Of a stretch of DNA of 64,000 nt, positions 44,694 to 57,300 are shown one piece after another. A program made the translations under genes and the position numbers. Source of the stretch: Pristionchus mayeri (taxonomy: Eukaryota > Nematoda > Chromadorea > Rhabditida > Neodiplogasteridae). The stretch is taken from contig BTRK01000001.1 of the NCBI GenBank assembly GCA_036245805.1, positions 21,335,087 through 21,399,086 on the forward strand. The letters are read 5' to 3'. Each line of letters starts with the position of its first letter. Positions within the stretch are counted from its first letter, which is position 1. The notes under the pieces were generated by a model. The model had not been told where the DNA came from and searched no databases. It saw only the letters and a program-made list of their open reading frames with translations.

Positions 44694-45778
44694 TCGGCCT
44701 GTTTAATCTGTCAGAAATCTGCGAGAAAAGTTGCGTAAAAAGTTCGCGAACTTCTGATTCTCTCCTGTTCGTGTGCTCTCTCTTTTTCTCTAACCAGGTC
44801 GTTGAAAAGTTCACGAACTTTTCGACGAACTATGTTCGAAATTCGTGCTTTTCTTTTGTTTTACTTATTTTTAGGGAATATTTTTGCGTTTAGCTTATGA
44901 ATACTTTGAAGGACAACCTTCCCTTAGCTGGAATAGCTTCAGAATACAGCGTAGTGAAAGTAAACACGGTTGGAGTAATTTTTTCGATTATGGGTCACCA
45001 CTTTAACCACCCTATAATGTCAAGCTATTCCATCAGAGGGAAGGTTGTCCTTATAATCAGTCATAAGTTAAAAGCAAAAATAATTGATAAAAATAAGAAA
45101 AACAAAAGAAAAGTACGAATTTCGAACAAATTTAGGCCGGTTTTTAACGAACTTTTCAAGGAGCTGCGTGAAAAGTTAGAGAAAGAAGAGAGAGCACGCG
45201 TTTTCGAGAGAGGGAAAAGGAAGTAAACAATCACTGCTTCCTTTTCCCTCTCTCAAGAACGCGTGCTCTCTCGCGTTTCTCTAACTTTTCACGCAGCTCC
45301 TTGAAAAGTTCGTTAAAAACCGGCATAAATTCGTTCGAAATTCGTACTTTTCTTTTGTTTTACTTATTTTTATCAATTATTTTTGCTTTTAACTTATGAC
45401 TGATTATAAGGACAACCTTCCCTCTGATGGAATAGCTTGACATTACAGGGTGGTTAAAGTGGTGACCCATAATCGAAAAAATTACTCCAACCGTGTTTAC
45501 TTTCACTACGCTGTATTCTGAAGCTATTCCAGCTAAGGGAAGGTTGTCCTTCAAAGTATTCATAAGCTAAACGCAAAAATATTCCCTAAAAATAAGTAAA
45601 ACAAAAGAAAAGCACGAATTTCGAACATAGTTCGTCGAAAAGTTCGTGAACTTTTCAACGACCTGGTTAGAGAAAAAGAGAGAGCACACGAACAGGAGAG
45701 AATCAGAAGTTCGCGAACTTTTTGCGCAACTTTTTACGCAACTTTTCTCGCATCTTTTTGACAGATTAAACAGGTCGA
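44694..45778. mobile_element. near-perfect 1.08-kb palindrome
   Basis: Both arms (about 535 bases) read almost identically on opposite strands from CCTGTTTAATCTGTCAGAAA inward, with only about ten bases at the centre (near 45235) unpaired. Each arm also contains a smaller inverted pair (GGACAACCTTCCCT near 44911 and 45040). A 109-codon frame begins in the left arm (44897) and its N-terminal half is mirrored from the right arm; the protein (MNTLKDNLPLAGIASEYSVV) is unlike anything I know and is probably incidental. The arm identity suggests a young insertion. Confidence 0.85.
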
Positions 45779-46239
45779 ATTAGTAAATCGACTCAATCCA
45801 TTCAATGCATGAATGAACTGCCATCGAGGATGCAACACTCAGATGAATTATCTGCAATTCCTCCACTCTTTTTTGTCACCTCATAGAAATTCTCCTTTGC
45901 AGAATTTGAGAAGAATACGGGCATGTCAAATGAGTTCAGAGTCGATGAAAAATACGGAATTAGAATTGTATCTGTCAATTGTGAGCTGTGACTTGAGAGG
46001 GAATGTTCCTTCCTTCTCCATCCTAATGTGCCATTGGGAGTGGGTGAAGTTGCTTTTCTCGCCCCTTCTGCTCCTGATTTCCACCCAAAATAGAAGTGCA
46101 CAAATGGGAAAACAAGGGGGAATTCTGTTGAGACGGAGGTCGATTGTAACTGGTTGATTCTGTGTCCTCTTCCCCCTTTCCACCGAGAGGAGTCTCTCTG
46201 CCCCCTGTGGGTGGGAGGAGGGGGGAGGAGCACAGGGGG

Positions 46240-46246
46240 TATAAGA
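46240..46246 (+). promoter_or_regulatory. TATA-like box upstream of the collagen gene
   Basis: TATAAGA lies about 50 bases before the collagen ATG in a G-rich setting. Position and sequence fit a core promoter; not proven. Confidence 0.45.
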
Positions 46247-46290
46247 GGGAGGGGGGAAGCTACTCTACATTCCATTCCTCTCCTCCCATC

Positions 46291-48486
46291 ATGGAAGACG
46301 TCAAGAAGATGGAGGCCGAAGCTACTGCACTTCGAAGGTAGATCCAATTGATCTTTGATCTCTTCATTCCTTCGATTTCTCAAATGTTGTGCATTGTTCG
46401 TTTGTAGTTCCGACAGTTCCTCATGCAATCTCTCCATTGTTTCTTCTCTTCATCAGTACTCTCATTCTGATTCTCCTTTAATCACTCTTTATCCTCTTCA
46501 CTTCCTTCTTCTCCCCTTCCTCTGCGAATTCATTCCTACCTAGGGCATACTGCAATGGGATGCATACAATGAATAGGAAAGGGCATTCTATCGATGGGGC
46601 TGGATAGGACGCATCTCATTCCTCATACATTCTCCATCTTACCGTATCCACAAAATATGCTTACCGTACTCTGTTCAGAGTTGCCTTCTGTGGAGTTGCC
46701 CTCTCAACGGTAGCTACTCTGGTATGCGTAGTAAGTGTGCCCATGCTGTACAACTACCTCCAGCACATGCAGTCTACCATGCAGAACGAGGTACGGTACC
46801 TGAAGACCCTTTTCCCATCGTCAACTAACTTTCCACCTTGCAGGTCGATTTCTGCAAGAGTCGATCGGCGAACATCTGGAAGGAAGTGACGCGAACACAG
46901 GTTTGATCTTTGATCTTCCTCTTCCTTAACTCGTCACTAACCAGTCCAGAGTCGAGGGCCTCAATCGAGTATTAGAAGTAGTTCGAGAGTGGAGATTATT
47001 CTCCTTCCTAGGTAGGAAAGGGAGGGGAAGGGGTAAGTGGAGGTGTTTTTGGATTATAGTCCTCCCTCTCCCTCCTATTCGTAGTAGTGTACAAGTGGAG
47101 GACCTTCAAGGGTTTAAGTGTTCCCCATACCATCACAATAAGGAAGAAGGAATGCATATCATCACTACTTTAGTACGGTAATAAGTCATCGAGTGATCGA
47201 TAACTGATGTCATTGATTAGTTAATGGAGGTATGCTCTGATTACTAGTTGTGGGACTAATGGATTGGGTTCTCAATAGTGATGAATGGAGTGAATGAATG
47301 GACTAGTAGATAGACAGGGAGAGGATGAGTCTCTCTAACTAACGGGTAGTTCGCTTTTTCTCTCATTCCTGCCCTTGTTTTCGTGTTGACTCAGAGTGAG
47401 CAGTAGTAGCAATTATGAGGGAGTGAGATAAAGTATTGGGAAAGTTGAAGCGATGCGATGTTTATCTCCGTCCGGTTGCCCCCCTGGTTACACATCATTG
47501 CTCCCTCTAAATGGCACCCATCGATCCCCCCATCTACATCCACCGTAATCCTACCGTATTCAGGTGCTGGCGCAAGTGACGGGAGGCCGCGCCATCGGAA
47601 AGCGTCAAGCGGGATACGGTAGCTCAGCTGCAGTCGAGGGAGGCACTCACTCGATGGGAGGTATACCGTATCCCATCTCTTCCGGTCAGGACCTTCCCCT
47701 GATTCAGGCGGTGGAGGAGGAGGAGGATGTTGCGGATGTGGTCAGTCAGCACAAGGTCCGCCCGGTCCTCCAGGAAGAGATGGAGAGGACGGAGGAGATG
47801 GAGCACCTGGAATGCCCGGAAAGAACGGACCTGATGCCCCGCCTGCACCCACTCAACCCGCTGCTGCTGTAAGTTCAAGGAGGGAGTCCGAAGGGGCACA
47901 CTCATGATCCGCCCTCTTCAGGACTTCTGCTTCGACTGCCCCGATGGACCACCTGGACCTCCCGGACCCGCAGGAGCGAAGGGACCGAAGGGACAAGACG
48001 GAGAGGCTGGACGACCCTCGGATGGAGGAGCAAGAGGACCTCCCGGACCTCCCGGTAATCATTTTGTTTGATCTCTCCTCTTCACTGAATCCCCTCTTCA
48101 GGACCTCCTGGACCCGCTGGATCTGATGGACATCCCGGAGCAGCAGGAGAGAAGGGAACACCCGGAAAGATGTCGGAAGTCGCCGGTCCCGATGGACCTC
48201 CCGGACCACCTGGTTAGTCACTCCATCCACCTACAATATCTTGCACCGTACTTCATTGGGTGAATGATTGATTGCAGGACCGGCTGGAGCTCCCGGACCC
48301 GACGGCGCCCCTGGATCTCCTGGAAACCCCGGAGGAGACGGAGCACCCGGTCCAATGGGAGATGGAGGAAAGGATGGAGGGCCAGGAATGCCTGGAAAGG
48401 CAGGAGAGAATGGACCAGATGGATCACGTGGAGATGCAGGAGGATGCGACCATTGTCCCCCTCCCAGAACTGCCCCCGGATACTAA
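46291..48486 (+). CDS. col: nematode cuticle collagen
   Basis: Exons start at 46291 ([16 protein letters not shown]), 46679, about 46844, about 47564, about 47691, about 47922, about 48103 and about 48278, and end at TAA 48484-48486. The first two exons hold the cuticle-collagen N-terminal domain with a membrane anchor ([20 protein letters not shown]). A basic site GKRQ follows, fitting subtilisin-type processing. Gly-X-Y blocks are bounded by CCGC, CFDC and CDHC cysteine clusters, and the protein ends RTAPGY. Cuticle collagens are secreted by the hypodermis, trimerise and are cross-linked in the cuticle. Seven introns is many for this family. Introns 1 and 3 contain GATCTTTGATC. Confidence 0.94.
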
Positions 48487-48884
48487 GAGAGAAGAGAAGA
48501 GGAGAACCCATCCAGATCCTTCCCAGACTAGTAATCATATTGACAGTTCTGATATAGATCACGGGATCAAGAGGAGTCTCCATCGTCCATCTATGACTAC
48601 CATTCGTGCTTTCATTGATGTGTCCCCACTTCCATGCCCTTCTTATAGATTATCACTACTAGCTCCCTGCTGCCATATCGGGTCAATTACCACCCACACA
48701 TCCATTGCTCTGCACACATCTCACAGTATCCCCAAGTTCTTTCGTACAGTAATCAAATTTGTTTATAATGATGTTAATAAACTTTATACGACGAGTATTG
48801 AGGCTGCACATGATGCTCTTAACAATCACATAGTTTCCAATGTTTTATAATTTCATAGTTAATAATAAGAACGATTTGCTGTAG

Positions 48885-50150
48885 GGACGGCAGCCCGAAT
48901 TTTTGAGTACGAAATATTGGTTGCCTCCTTCCGACGCTTTTGCTTTCAAACTACCGTACTTTTCGAGCAAAATTCTTTCAATATTTTAAAACATTTTTTA
49001 AAAATATTTAATGAGATTTTAAAACTATTTTATTGATTGGAGTGAATATGAACACATATTGGAAGAACACTAAGCATGGAAAAAGAGAGATATCGCAGAA
49101 CTGGAGAAGTACGACGTGATCGAAAATATACGTGTTTTTAGAATTAAATGTTGAAGCTAATTTTTTCTTAATATAGGTGGATTACGAGGCACAAAAAATT
49201 GTTTTCAACATAAAAATAAATATAAATTTCAGATAAAAGAGAATGAGGCCGTCAAAGTTGAGCGTTTTACCGCTGTGAACATACATATTCGGTGTTTTCG
49301 AAAAGGACGCAAACCGTATATCTGAGATTTTTGGGTATTTTTTTCATCACACTATTTCGATTCATATGTGCAAAAATCAAAAATATACGGTTTGCGTCCT
49401 CTTCGAAATTAGACTTCAAATTTGTGACTACCGTAACCCTAACATATTTACATCGCTTCTGAAGTTGTATTAAATTCCCAGTGCGTTTTATAGTTAAATT
49501 TAAGAAATAATTATTTTAAGGGTACATCATCTATGTAATGGCAATGTTATAGACCACATTGGCGCATATAAGCCAAGCAGAATAAATTTCAGTTTGCGAT
49601 ATTTTTTAAAACACAGTGACCTGCGATGCGCTCCATTTGAACTCAAAGCGTCGCCATTTTGCCTTGCATTCTTTGCTGTTTTTCTCTATATTTTTATTAT
49701 ATTATTCAAAAACTAAATTGAAAAGTCGAAATGTGGTAAGATAAGCTTCCAAATGCGCACCAATTTGTTAATTGTTTTAGTCATTCGTAAACACCGTTGC
49801 CCTCCCTACAAAATTTGCTGCAAATCATTTGCAACACGGCATTTCGCGCACATACAAAACCAAGACTCCGCCCACTACACCACCGCCAGGATGCGGCATG
49901 GTGCGCGCACCTGGCCGCCACACACAAGACCGGAGCCGGAAAAAAGGCATCGCAGAAACCCTGATATCGATTGAAAATATCGATTGATATTTGGTCCTAT
50001 GCCGAAATCCCTTGCACAACGATAATGGATACGGTAACTTTCAAAAATTTAATTATTCCCACGGTTGTGTGCACAAACGTCGACGCGTGCGTTTGGGGGT
50101 CTGTAAGTCGTTTCGTCAACCTGCAATTCGGACCGCGAAATGCCGTGGCA
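48885..50150. repeat. 1.25-kb interspersed repeat, copy 2 (rearranged)
   Basis: 48885-48985 and 49580-49800 are inverted copies of 7776-7880 and 6630-6860, whereas 49828-50148 matches 7460-7775 in direct orientation. It fills most of the gap between collagen and TRAPPC2; 48487-48884 has nothing further that I can support. Confidence 0.7.
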
Positions 50151-50283
50151 AAAAATATTTTTTTTAAAAAGTCAGTCCATGATTCGTTTCGGTCTTACGC
50201 CGATTACCCGCTGCTACAGTGTTCCTTGCCGGTCCGACTTTGCCAGGATCTCTCAGCTATCGAAACGTTAGCTTGGTAAATCG

Positions 50284-50927
50284 ATGTCGTCGATTACGAA
50301 GGACTTTTACTTTGTGATTGTTGGACGTAACGACCAGCCTCTCTACGAGATTGAGTTCCCAAGCTCAGACAAGGTATGCTCTTGTGTTTCGCCCTTTTCC
50401 ATTTGATTCTTTACAACATCGGTTTTTAATTTCTGAGATGATCTAAGCTAAATGACTGTTGTTAGTGTTGTGTATTTTCTGTAGTTTGTCTTTTCAGAAC
50501 CGAAGAAGGGACGACAGTCGGCATTTGAATCAGTTCATAGCACATGCTGCATTGGATGTGATTGACGAGCATTCGTTAGTAAACAATCAAATGTATCTAA
50601 AGGTACGATTAATTTCTCCTTTCGAATTGTATAATTGTATTCTTTTGAAGGTTGTTGACAAGTTCAACGAATGGCACGTTTCTGCGTTTGTTACTGCTTC
50701 GCGGATTCGTTTCGTCATGTTGCACACGACCAAAAATGAAGAAGGAATTCGATTGTTCTTCCAGGTTTCTTTGTGTCTCGTTTTGCATCCAATATTGCAT
50801 ATGGCAGGAAATGTATGAGACATACATCAAGCTATCGATGAATCCATTCTACGCCGCTGATTCACCCATCCAATCAGCATCCTTTGATCAAAAGGCTACC
50901 TTTTATGGCAGGAAGTACTTACTCTAG
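50284..50927 (+). CDS. trappc2: TRAPP complex subunit 2 (sedlin)
   Basis: Four exons join in phase: 50284-50373, 50498-50602, 50651-50764 and 50808-50927, giving 142 aa (human 140). Residues include [55 protein letters not shown] and [15 protein letters not shown], matching TRAPPC2 throughout. It is a longin-fold subunit of TRAPP tethering complexes acting in ER-Golgi transport. The start is set by homology; the ATG is the first residue of the conserved core. Confidence 0.96.
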
Positions 50928-51504
50928 AGAAATCCGATATAGTCACAGTTTGTATGTTCATAATACTTGATTGCGGGTAATCCTATTACTGTAGTGTACA
51001 TTATCTTTTTCCCCCGGGTTATTCTGCAAATTGTGATAAAGAATTACCTTTCTCAGAAGTATATGATGGTTCTTCTCAATGGTTCTTGACCATTTTGAAT
51101 ATCTGAAGTGTGATTCATTTTTTTCTGCACTTGTTCTCCAGGATGACTCATTGTTGTTCCCGAAAACGCAAGCTTCTCGTTTATGTGCATGTTGTCGTCG
51201 TTTGTCTTTTTTTCTTGTTCTGCCGAACCCTGTCCTTTAGTCGATATATTTCTTGTCTTCTCTTTTCTCCATGATCTTTTATGCGTCACCGATCATTCTT
51301 TCTCATTTCTTCGCTTTCGTTTTGACTCACACTTATATCGCTCATCTATCTCTACACACTTCTTTCCATTACACCTGAAAGAAACTGTTCAGCTATCTAT
51401 TTCTTCATCGATTTAATTCCATTCGTTGCTCCATGATTTCCTCCAATAATCAAATTGGTTGTTATGCAGGTTGAGCAGCCCGCGGGCCGAATCGATCGAG
51501 AACG
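50928..51504. other. T/C-rich intergenic stretch
   Basis: No supported exon between TRAPPC2 and the PMP3-like gene. Sequence is pyrimidine-rich on plus, ending with an acceptor (TTATGCAG) near 51469 ahead of the next start, possibly a trans-splice or 5'UTR intron site. Confidence 0.5.
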
Positions 51505-53788
51505 ATGTGCAAGTGTCTGATGCTCCTTCTGGCCATCATTTGCCCGGTTCGTTCACCCATTTTTTTAATTATTTTATGTTCCGAAAGTTGGTGTTACATT
51601 TAACCATATTGAAAATATTGAAAGAAACATGAAGTAATCTTGGCACGATTCTAACACAGTCGATTCAGTACGTTTGAATCTTTAGTACTTTTGCACCACG
51701 CATAATTCAGAAAAAAATAGTGGTTGACATTCCTGAATTTATAAATTATAATCAGATCACGGCCCTCCGCCCCCCCCCCCCCCCCCGCTTTAGAAACGGC
51801 CATAAGGGCGTCATGAATGGTTTTCGCTAGGGGACCACATTTGAATATTACTTCCCGCGGTCGCGGCAAGCGGGAAATTTGATTTCTGGGCGGTTGCGTT
51901 GCGGTAGGCGTGCGATTGAGCGGCTCTGATTGGTCAGAATTTAGACTCCGCCCAGGAAACCGTGCGCCCAGCGTGCAGGTGCACGGTTTTCATATTAGCC
52001 CTCCACTGCACAAAGTCAAGCGAAAAAATCCAATAGCCTGAATCGCCGTGCAGATTCCTTTAAAGTTACCCAACACCCATAAAAAATGACCATTATTATT
52101 CCTGGAAGTGATAGTATAAATAAAGGAGAAGCGCAGCTCAAAATGAGCGGGAAGATAAAAAATAGAAATATTCCTTTTCATTTTTTTGAATTCTCACAAG
52201 GCGATGTTTATAATTAAAAATCTGATATTTTACCAGATCCATTTTAAATTTTTCGGCTCGGTACCCTAGTAAGGTGACTCTTTACCGCAGTGAGCCATTT
52301 AGGTATCCAATGTTTAGAAAATATTAATTGATACGAAAATATTTTTTGATGAGAAGGAATATTTAGGAATGTGCCATTTTATAAATCTATTTAATAGTGT
52401 TGTTAGTCACGACTCATTACTATTCCAATGTTTGAGTTAACATCGCCTCAATATGTAGTGAATGAAATATTGGAATATTTCATTAGATTATTTGTTGAAT
52501 TCCAAATGTTGGCTACTTTTATTTTGAGTATATTCCTAGTCTTTGGTATTGAAGAGTTAATATGGGTTGATTTTAGCCCCTGGCGGTGCTTCTTCACTCT
52601 GGATGCGACATCAATCTGTGCATCAACATCGTCCTCTGGATTCTCGGAGTCGTCCCTGGTATGCTTATTTTTATTGATGAAAACATTCCAAATCAGTCAT
52701 ATGATTACTGGTATGAGCTAAGTAAGAAATATCGCTATACTTTGCGAATAAAATGATCTTATTTCTCTGTATAAAAAAACCGTATTTCAAATTTGTTGAA
52801 TTCCCTAGAATTGCGATTCTTGCTCGATTCTCTCCTGAGAGTCGAGACATATTAGTGGGTGATCCTAAATTTGGTGGAATATTATTTTTAGAAAATTACT
52901 TTTTTTGAATTGACTAAAAAAGAATCTTATTGACTAGAAGTACGTAGAATTAAGTAGGACAATTAGTTTCCGTGCTAAATAGATAATAAAATTTTGTTCA
53001 CAAAAATAGTGCTATTCGGAAGCTGTGTCACAAACTAGCCAAACGTGAAGTTCTTTCCTATGAAGAGACGGGACTCATGTGATAATGCCTAGTTACTCTG
53101 TATTTACCAAGTAATTTAATGGACACTATCCTGTCCTTCCGAATCGCTCTGTATCTCTATTACCAACTTCGAAATTTTCAACGTGTTTTTAAAAAATATA
53201 TCATCGATTTTGATATCAAGAAATGTTTCAAAACTGCAATAAATAATTTAAAACGAATTTAAATTGTAAAATTAGGCAGATTGATTATCAAACAACTATG
53301 AAAATTTGAAAAAATTCAGAAATTGAAAAATTCTGGAATTTTTTTCCTCGACAAGAAAAAAATTACAAGTGTTCATGTTTTTTCGGTGATCAATTCATAA
53401 ATTGAAAGTTTGGTAGTTGTCTCTAATTTACAATAAGCTGGACTTTTGAAACTTAAAAGAAAATGAAATTATAATGTTTTAAAACTGGGTCCAAAAAACG
53501 AACATGTTTGACTATTTCATCATCACTAGGTAATCATTTAAAAAATAACCTTCGCAAAACATATTGCAGGTCGATATGTAATAGATAAGAATGATGATTA
53601 TTTTTCTTTACTTATACTTCAAGGAAAAATAAAATCAGAAAAAATTCCACTCACATTTAGAACACCCCAATAGAAAAAAGCATAAAATGGGAAGTTTGAT
53701 GATTGCAATGATTGCAGGTATCCTTCACGCAGTATATATCCTGTTTTATTATAACCCCCCTGGAACGGCTGTGAACCGTCGCTACTGA
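51505..53788 (+). CDS. PMP3/UPF0057 small hydrophobic membrane proteolipid
   Basis: Three exons join in phase: 51505-51546, 52577-52658 and 53718-53788, giving 64 aa. The sequence has two membrane segments, MCKCLMLLLAIICPPLAVLL and INIVLWILGVVPGILHAVYI, then a short tail NPPGTAVNRRY. This is the Pmp3/RCI2/UPF0057 layout (PPLAV block, PG-I-HA block); yeast Pmp3 affects plasma-membrane potential and salt tolerance. Introns of about 1 kb each separate tiny exons, unusual here, and the second contains a decayed mariner-like element. A C15 run lies in the first intron near 51771. Confidence 0.93.
52850..53640. mobile_element. decayed relative of the 56.3-kb mariner-like element
   Basis: Blocks near 53115-53330 (ATTTTTCAACGTGTTTT-type stretch, then AATAATTTAAAACGAATTTA) and near 53480-53530 follow the order of matching blocks at 56575-56780 and 56945-56995. 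The ends are too eroded to define. Confidence 0.45.
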
Positions 53789-54381
53789 GATAAGGTCAGT
53801 CACGAGTAGAATCTTCCCGAGTCGTTCGCCTCCTCCTTGTAGACTGTACATCGAATACCACTTCCTTCTACCATCCATCCACAACTCTCTTTATATTTTG
53901 ATGTCTTTACCATACTAATACACTCCATTCATATCCCCCATTCCTAATTGATGTATTCACTTGACCCCTACTCTCGTACTAGCCTAACCATTCCTTGGTA
54001 GCTATAAACTGATTCAGAAGATACAACCACGTTTCAATTTACTGTACTTTGCAGAATCTTTTAGATTAATTTACCTACTCGCTTTATACTGTATAAATTC
54101 AATACAAGTACTGACACCACCATGATTCACCGTAGATTCAATTGAGAAGATTTACCACTGTTACTCTCGAATAAAAACTTCATCCATGAATATTGCGCTT
54201 TTCTTAATACCATGAAAGGTTCGAGGCCTATAAACTTATCTGTGAAAAAAAATGGATTATATTAAATTTGAAAGAAAAGTTCATTGCAAGTAATGCATTC
54301 TCTGATCTATATTTGTATATTTTAAAGTCTTCGTATATAATCATATAATTAAATGAATGACACGCATTCAATCCGTCAGGT
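53789..54381. other. AT-rich intergenic stretch
   Basis: Between the PMP3-like gene and the next start. No coding exon seen. It ends with CCGTCAG two bases before the ATG at 54382, a plausible trans-splice acceptor. Confidence 0.45.
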
Positions 54382-57300
54382 ATGAATCAGAGCAGCTCAT
54401 CTGCTACTCATGATTCGAATAACAGCGAGAATAACGAGGTCAGTGGTTGTTGATCATATGAAAGACGAGTATCGTCTTAATTTATTTAATAATCAGGTAC
54501 TAGTACAGTAGGCGACGAATTTGTAAAAATGGATGGAATTATGAGGCAACCCTTTGATTTAGACAACTGAAGAACAACACTTGAATGAATAATCTAATAT
54601 TAATAGTGGTGTGTTTCGAGGACCTCTTTAAAAGTGCTATTTACGGAAAATGATCAAATCGAGCTTCGATTTTACTGGCCTGTGCATTAGTATAATCCCT
54701 GATTATGTGGCTTTTCAGAATGATGACTGGGAGAGAATTGGAGATGGAAGATCAGCTGATGATCTACTCGTCAATTATCGGGAAATAATGAGTAGGATGA
54801 GCAAGGAGGAACTGGAGAAGTTCGTGAGGGAGAGGAGTCCCATTCATCACAGTAAGAATTTAGTATTATTATCCTTTTCTATTCATACATGATCATGTCG
54901 TGTAGATAGGGGGTTTCATGAAGAGAGTAACATTTAACGTGGAATACTGGTATCGACCCTGTCAATAGTCGCTCAAATTGTGATTGATAATGATATATCA
55001 CGGACCTCCTATAAAAATGCAGGAAAACGATACCCCTTTGCGACAGAAAAAAATGTCGAGTCACGGATTTCGATGAAACTAGTAAAACTGACCAAAGTGA
55101 GGGCGGGGAGAACGTCTATCTACTTCATTTCTCAAAATTTGCATGTTGAACGAAGTTATGACCTACCGCTTTGGAAGGCCGTGTATCGGTCAATTTTTGA
55201 CCTAAAGCGAGCGGATTTTCTCCATTCGATGCGAAATTTTCTGATCTACAACGTTTCTGGCTTACAGTAAGCGCGAAAATTAAGTCTTCACATAGTTATG
55301 CCTAAAAAACTGTTTTTGTCGTCTCAATATGCTAACGAAGTACCTCTTATGTTGTGAAAGGTACGAATTTTATGCTTGATTCAGATTCTCCACCCCTAAA
55401 TTGAGGTATGTACGTAGTTCGTTGCTCGAGGCGTATCATCAGCGGCGGGCTTCAAATATGACTTTGGTCGAGGGTTCGCAAATTGGGAGGGCCCGGTTGG
55501 GGGGGGGGGGTCGCAAGACAAACCCCGTTCCGGAGGGTCGCAAAGCAAAAATTACCCGGGGGTTCGCAAAAAAAATTTTCGTCATATTTCCTAGCCCATC
55601 ACTGCGTATCATACCGCAGCTCAGTAGGCAGAGTACGAACTTGGTGCAATTTTTGAACGAAAAATGTCTTGGCGCCTATATCGCCTCAAACTTATGCAAA
55701 TGAACGAACTGACATGGTCGAGGGTTCGCAAATTGGGAGGGAGACCACTTTTGGATAGCTCTCGAATAGATCTCCAATGACTAAGGGATGCGTATTGCTG
55801 AAGTTGACCGTTTTCGAGTTACCGCGTTCAAAAATTGCTACAAGTTCGGATTCTGCCTACTGAGCGGCGGAATGATACGCCTCGAGTTATTAGCAACGGA
55901 CTACGCACATACCTCAATTTAGGGGTGGAGAATCTGAATCAAGCATAAAATTCGTACCTTTCACAACATAAAAGGTACTTCGTTAGCATATTGATTCGAC
56001 AAAAACAGTTTTTTAGGCATAACTATGTGAAGAATTAATTTTCGCGCTTACTGTAAGCCAAAAACGTTGTAGATCAGAAAATTTCGCATCGAATGGAAAA
56101 AATCCGCTCGCTGTAGGTCAAAAATTGACCGATATACGGCCTTCCAAAACGGTAGGTCGTAACTTCGTTCAACATGTAAATTTTGAGAAATGAAGTAGAT
56201 AGACGTTCTCCCCGCCCTCACTTTGGTCAGTTTAACTAGTTTCATCGAAATCCGTGACTCAATATTTTTTTCTGTCGCATCTGTTCCTGCATTTTTACAG
56301 GAGATCCGTGATAATAGGGTGTCCAATTAGTCTTGCAGCCAATTTTTAAAAATATTTTTCTCCGAAGCATAATTTTAAATTTATTATTGATAATATGCGT
56401 TATGCTGACCAACCAGTGTTCTTCGATTTCGGCACTTGAGAAGGGGAATTGGAGGCAATTGGGATTGATCGCATCATTTTCAATGAAAGCTACCAAAATC
56501 ACCTATGCAAATTTCCTATCCTATAAAGGGATACAAATGAGTTGATGATGTCCTGTGACTTCGTAGTTGACAAGAAGCTTACTGGATACTATCCCGGCCT
56601 TCTAAAACGCTACGTGGCTGTACTACGAAACTCGAATTTTTCAACGTGTTTTGAATTTTTTTACAGATTTTGAATCTTCCAGATGTTGCAACCTATTCTA
56701 AATAATTTAAAACTAATTATTATAGTCAAATGAGTTTCATAAATTGGATAATATTCGTAAAAAACGAAAATATGACAAAATCGAATATATGCAAAATCGA
56801 ATATTTTGCTTTTTTCTTAATTCTTCTTCATCCTTGCAAAATTAATTCACTTTTGATGCATATTAGTAAAGTACAGTGAGTCCTTCTCCTTCATAATAAA
56901 TTAGGGAGTGCAAACTTTATTATGAAAAGGAGGAGAAAATTCCGAAAGAGGGGTCGGAAAATCAACGTTTTGACACATTACGCCATCACTACGCAACTTA
57001 TTCATGCAATGAAGGTTGAAAACAATAAATCAGAGATAGATGTTTTATATGAAATATATCATTATGAAAATCGCGTTGTAACTTGCTTGGGAAAGTAAAA
57101 AGAAAAAAAACGACAAGACTTATTGGACACCCTAATATGTAACATGACACATATTCGCTCTATGCGACTTTTACCATGACAACTGTCACTTATCCCGATC
57201 TAAGTTTTTAAATCCCCTTTTTGTACTCTTATATTCATATAGCTATATCAATGTGTACTTATCAAATCTTTGCAGACATGGCGCAAGCTGCTTTCTCGAA

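Noticed and set aside
44897..45226. 109-residue protein in the large palindrome, mirrored on the other strand
   Set aside because: It arises from the two arms of an inverted repeat, has no splice or promoter context and no known family; described only as part of the element.
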